Source of the DNA: Streptomyces oryzae
GTDB taxonomy: Bacteria; Actinomycetota; Actinomycetes; Streptomycetales; Streptomycetaceae
Assembly: GCF_017676365.1 (NCBI RefSeq)
Contig: NZ_JADKMA010000003.1
Span: 33,222 to 97,221, forward strand
Length of the DNA stretch: 64,000 nt
Direction of reading: 5' to 3'
A program made the translations under genes and the position numbers. Within the stretch, counting starts at the first letter, position 1. Each line of letters starts with the position of its first letter. This document shows, in pieces, positions 18,801-64,000 of this stretch. The notes below the pieces were generated by a model that saw only the letters and a program-made list of their open reading frames with translations, did not search any database and was not told the DNA's origin.

Positions 18801-19968
18801 TCGCCTCCCGTGGACTTGGCGTCGGCGTGCACGTGTGGCTGACGGCCAACCGCTGGATGGAGATCCGCGCCGGGCTGCGGGACAACATCCCCGGCAGGCT
18901 GGAGCTGCGGCTCAACGACCCCTCCGAGTCGGAGATCAGCCGGCCCGCGGCGCGCGCGCTCGGACAGACACCGCCAGGACGCGGGCTGACCTCGCCCGGC
19001 TTGCTCCACCACATCGCGCTGCCCCGGGTGGACGGTGTGGACAGCACGGACGGGCTGCCGGAGGCGCAGGCCGCGCTGGTCTCGCGTATTGCCGACTCGT
19101 GGAAGCTGCCCGCCGCGCCCGCGCTGCGCATCCTGCCGGACCGGCTGACGACGAGGGAGCTGGCAGCCGCCATGGCAACCCCGTCGTCGCCCACCGACCG
19201 CTGGGAGGGCCACGGCCAGGGCCTGAGCGAGGGCGAGGTGCCGATCGGGCTGCGCGAGTCCGACCTGCGACCGATCGGCCTCGACATGACGCGGGGCCAG
19301 CCGCACTTCCTGGTCTTCGGCGACTCCGAGACGGGCAAGACGTCCTTTCTGCGCGCCTGGATGCGCGGTCTCGCAGCCCGGCACACATCCCGCGAAGTGC
19401 GGTTCATGGTGGTCGACTACCGGCGCAGCCTGCTGGATGTGGTCCCGGACGAGTACATCGGGGCGCAGGGCGGCGACTCGGACCTGGTGGCCCAGCAGGC
19501 CGCGGCCCTGGCGGACAAGCTGCGCGAACGCACTCCACCGCCCGGCATCACAGCGCGCCGGCTGCGTGAGCGCGACTGGTGGGAGGGTCCCGAGCTGTAT
19601 GTCGTCGTGGACGACTACGACCTGGTCGGCGGCTCCGGCATGAACCGGGGCCCGCTGGCCGGGCTGGCCGAGTTCGTCACCCAGGCCGGCGACCTGGGCC
19701 TGCACCTGGTGCTGGCCCGCCGTGTCGCCGGTGCCGGCCGCTCACTGATGTCCGACCCGCTGATGGGTCGGCTGCGCGAGCTGAGCGCCGACGGACTGCT
19801 GCTGTCCGGCGACCACCGGGAGGGCGCGCTCATCGGTGACCACCGCGCCCACCAGCATCCACCCGGGCGCGGCCTCCTCGTACGGCGCCGTCGGCAAGCA
19901 GCACTGGTGCAGGTCGCGCTGGACGACGAGGCGGAGGGGACACACGGCGTCCAGGAGGGGGCGGAGCT

Positions 19969-19972
<4 letters not shown>
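15857..19972 (+). CDS. eccC: EccC-type T7SS motor ATPase (FtsK/SpoIIIE family)
   Basis: A 1,371-aa single-chain EccC. Two TM helices near the N-terminus (WVMLLLPLLSSISMAAF and ILLGISFVVLSVAITI) anchor it in the membrane. Three FtsK/SpoIIIE ATPase domains follow. D1 has Walker A GATGSGKSE near 495 and Walker B LLIVVDEFGELL near 613. D2 has GAPQSGKST near 853 with IVLAVDNWGAL near 960. D3 has GDSETGKTS near 1155 with LYVVVDDYDLV near 1250. In D2 the residue after the Walker B Asp is Asn rather than an acidic residue, common in the regulatory domains. EccC recognises the C-terminal tails of WXG100 substrates and drives export. Its TGA overlaps the GTG of the giant gene (GTGA), implying translational coupling. 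Length and order are typical of fused EccC proteins. Confidence 0.95.

Positions 19973-64000
<44,028 letters not shown>

Overview
The window is high-GC actinobacterial DNA with strong G/C bias at third codon positions, GTG/TTG starts, a SARP regulator and a streptomycete-style type VII secretion (T7SS/ESX) locus. It is most likely from Streptomyces or a close relative. All calls come from reading the sequence and from family knowledge; no search was run.

Left flank (1-8960). The 3' end of a LuxR-type (LAL-like) regulator, a SARP/AAA regulator with a short C-terminus, a lipoprotein alpha/beta hydrolase, a broken EamA/DMT transporter, a small secreted protein and a TetR regulator. Several hairpins look like terminators, and four gaps of 440-640 bp hold no convincing gene.

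T7SS locus (8960-19972). Two WXG100 proteins, EccD, a parallel beta-helix protein fused to a CbxX/EccA-type AAA ATPase, a third WXG100 protein, a convergent minus-strand protein of unknown function, a fourth WXG-type protein, and the three-ATPase motor EccC. EccB, EccE and the mycosin protease are not in the window.

Giant gene (19969 to beyond 64000). A GTG start overlaps the EccC stop by 4 nt behind a strong ribosome binding site. The frame then stays open for 44,032 nt (more than 14,677 codons) and leaves the window without a stop. The N-terminus has a W-x-G motif and hydrophobic segments. It is followed by Pro/Gly-rich linkers, 13 copies of a ~50-residue helical repeat, a Gly-X-Thr stretch, a protein-glutaminase-like domain lacking its catalytic Cys and His, a long beta-rich region, two OTU-like domains lacking their Cys, and then large modules of ~830-1,100 residues. 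Six modules contain a His-Gly...Cys pair 46-59 residues apart, as in caspase-like (clan CD, CHAT-type) peptidases. A papain-like domain with intact Cys/His/Asp sits in a 3.4 kb cassette flanked by an 86-bp direct repeat. In my reading only seven cysteines occur in the whole protein, and each is at one of these predicted catalytic positions.

Working model (inference). The T7SS exports or displays this >1.5 MDa modular protein. Its cysteine-peptidase modules may process it or attack targets, by analogy with MARTX toxins. The modules evolve by duplication, exchange and loss of catalytic residues.
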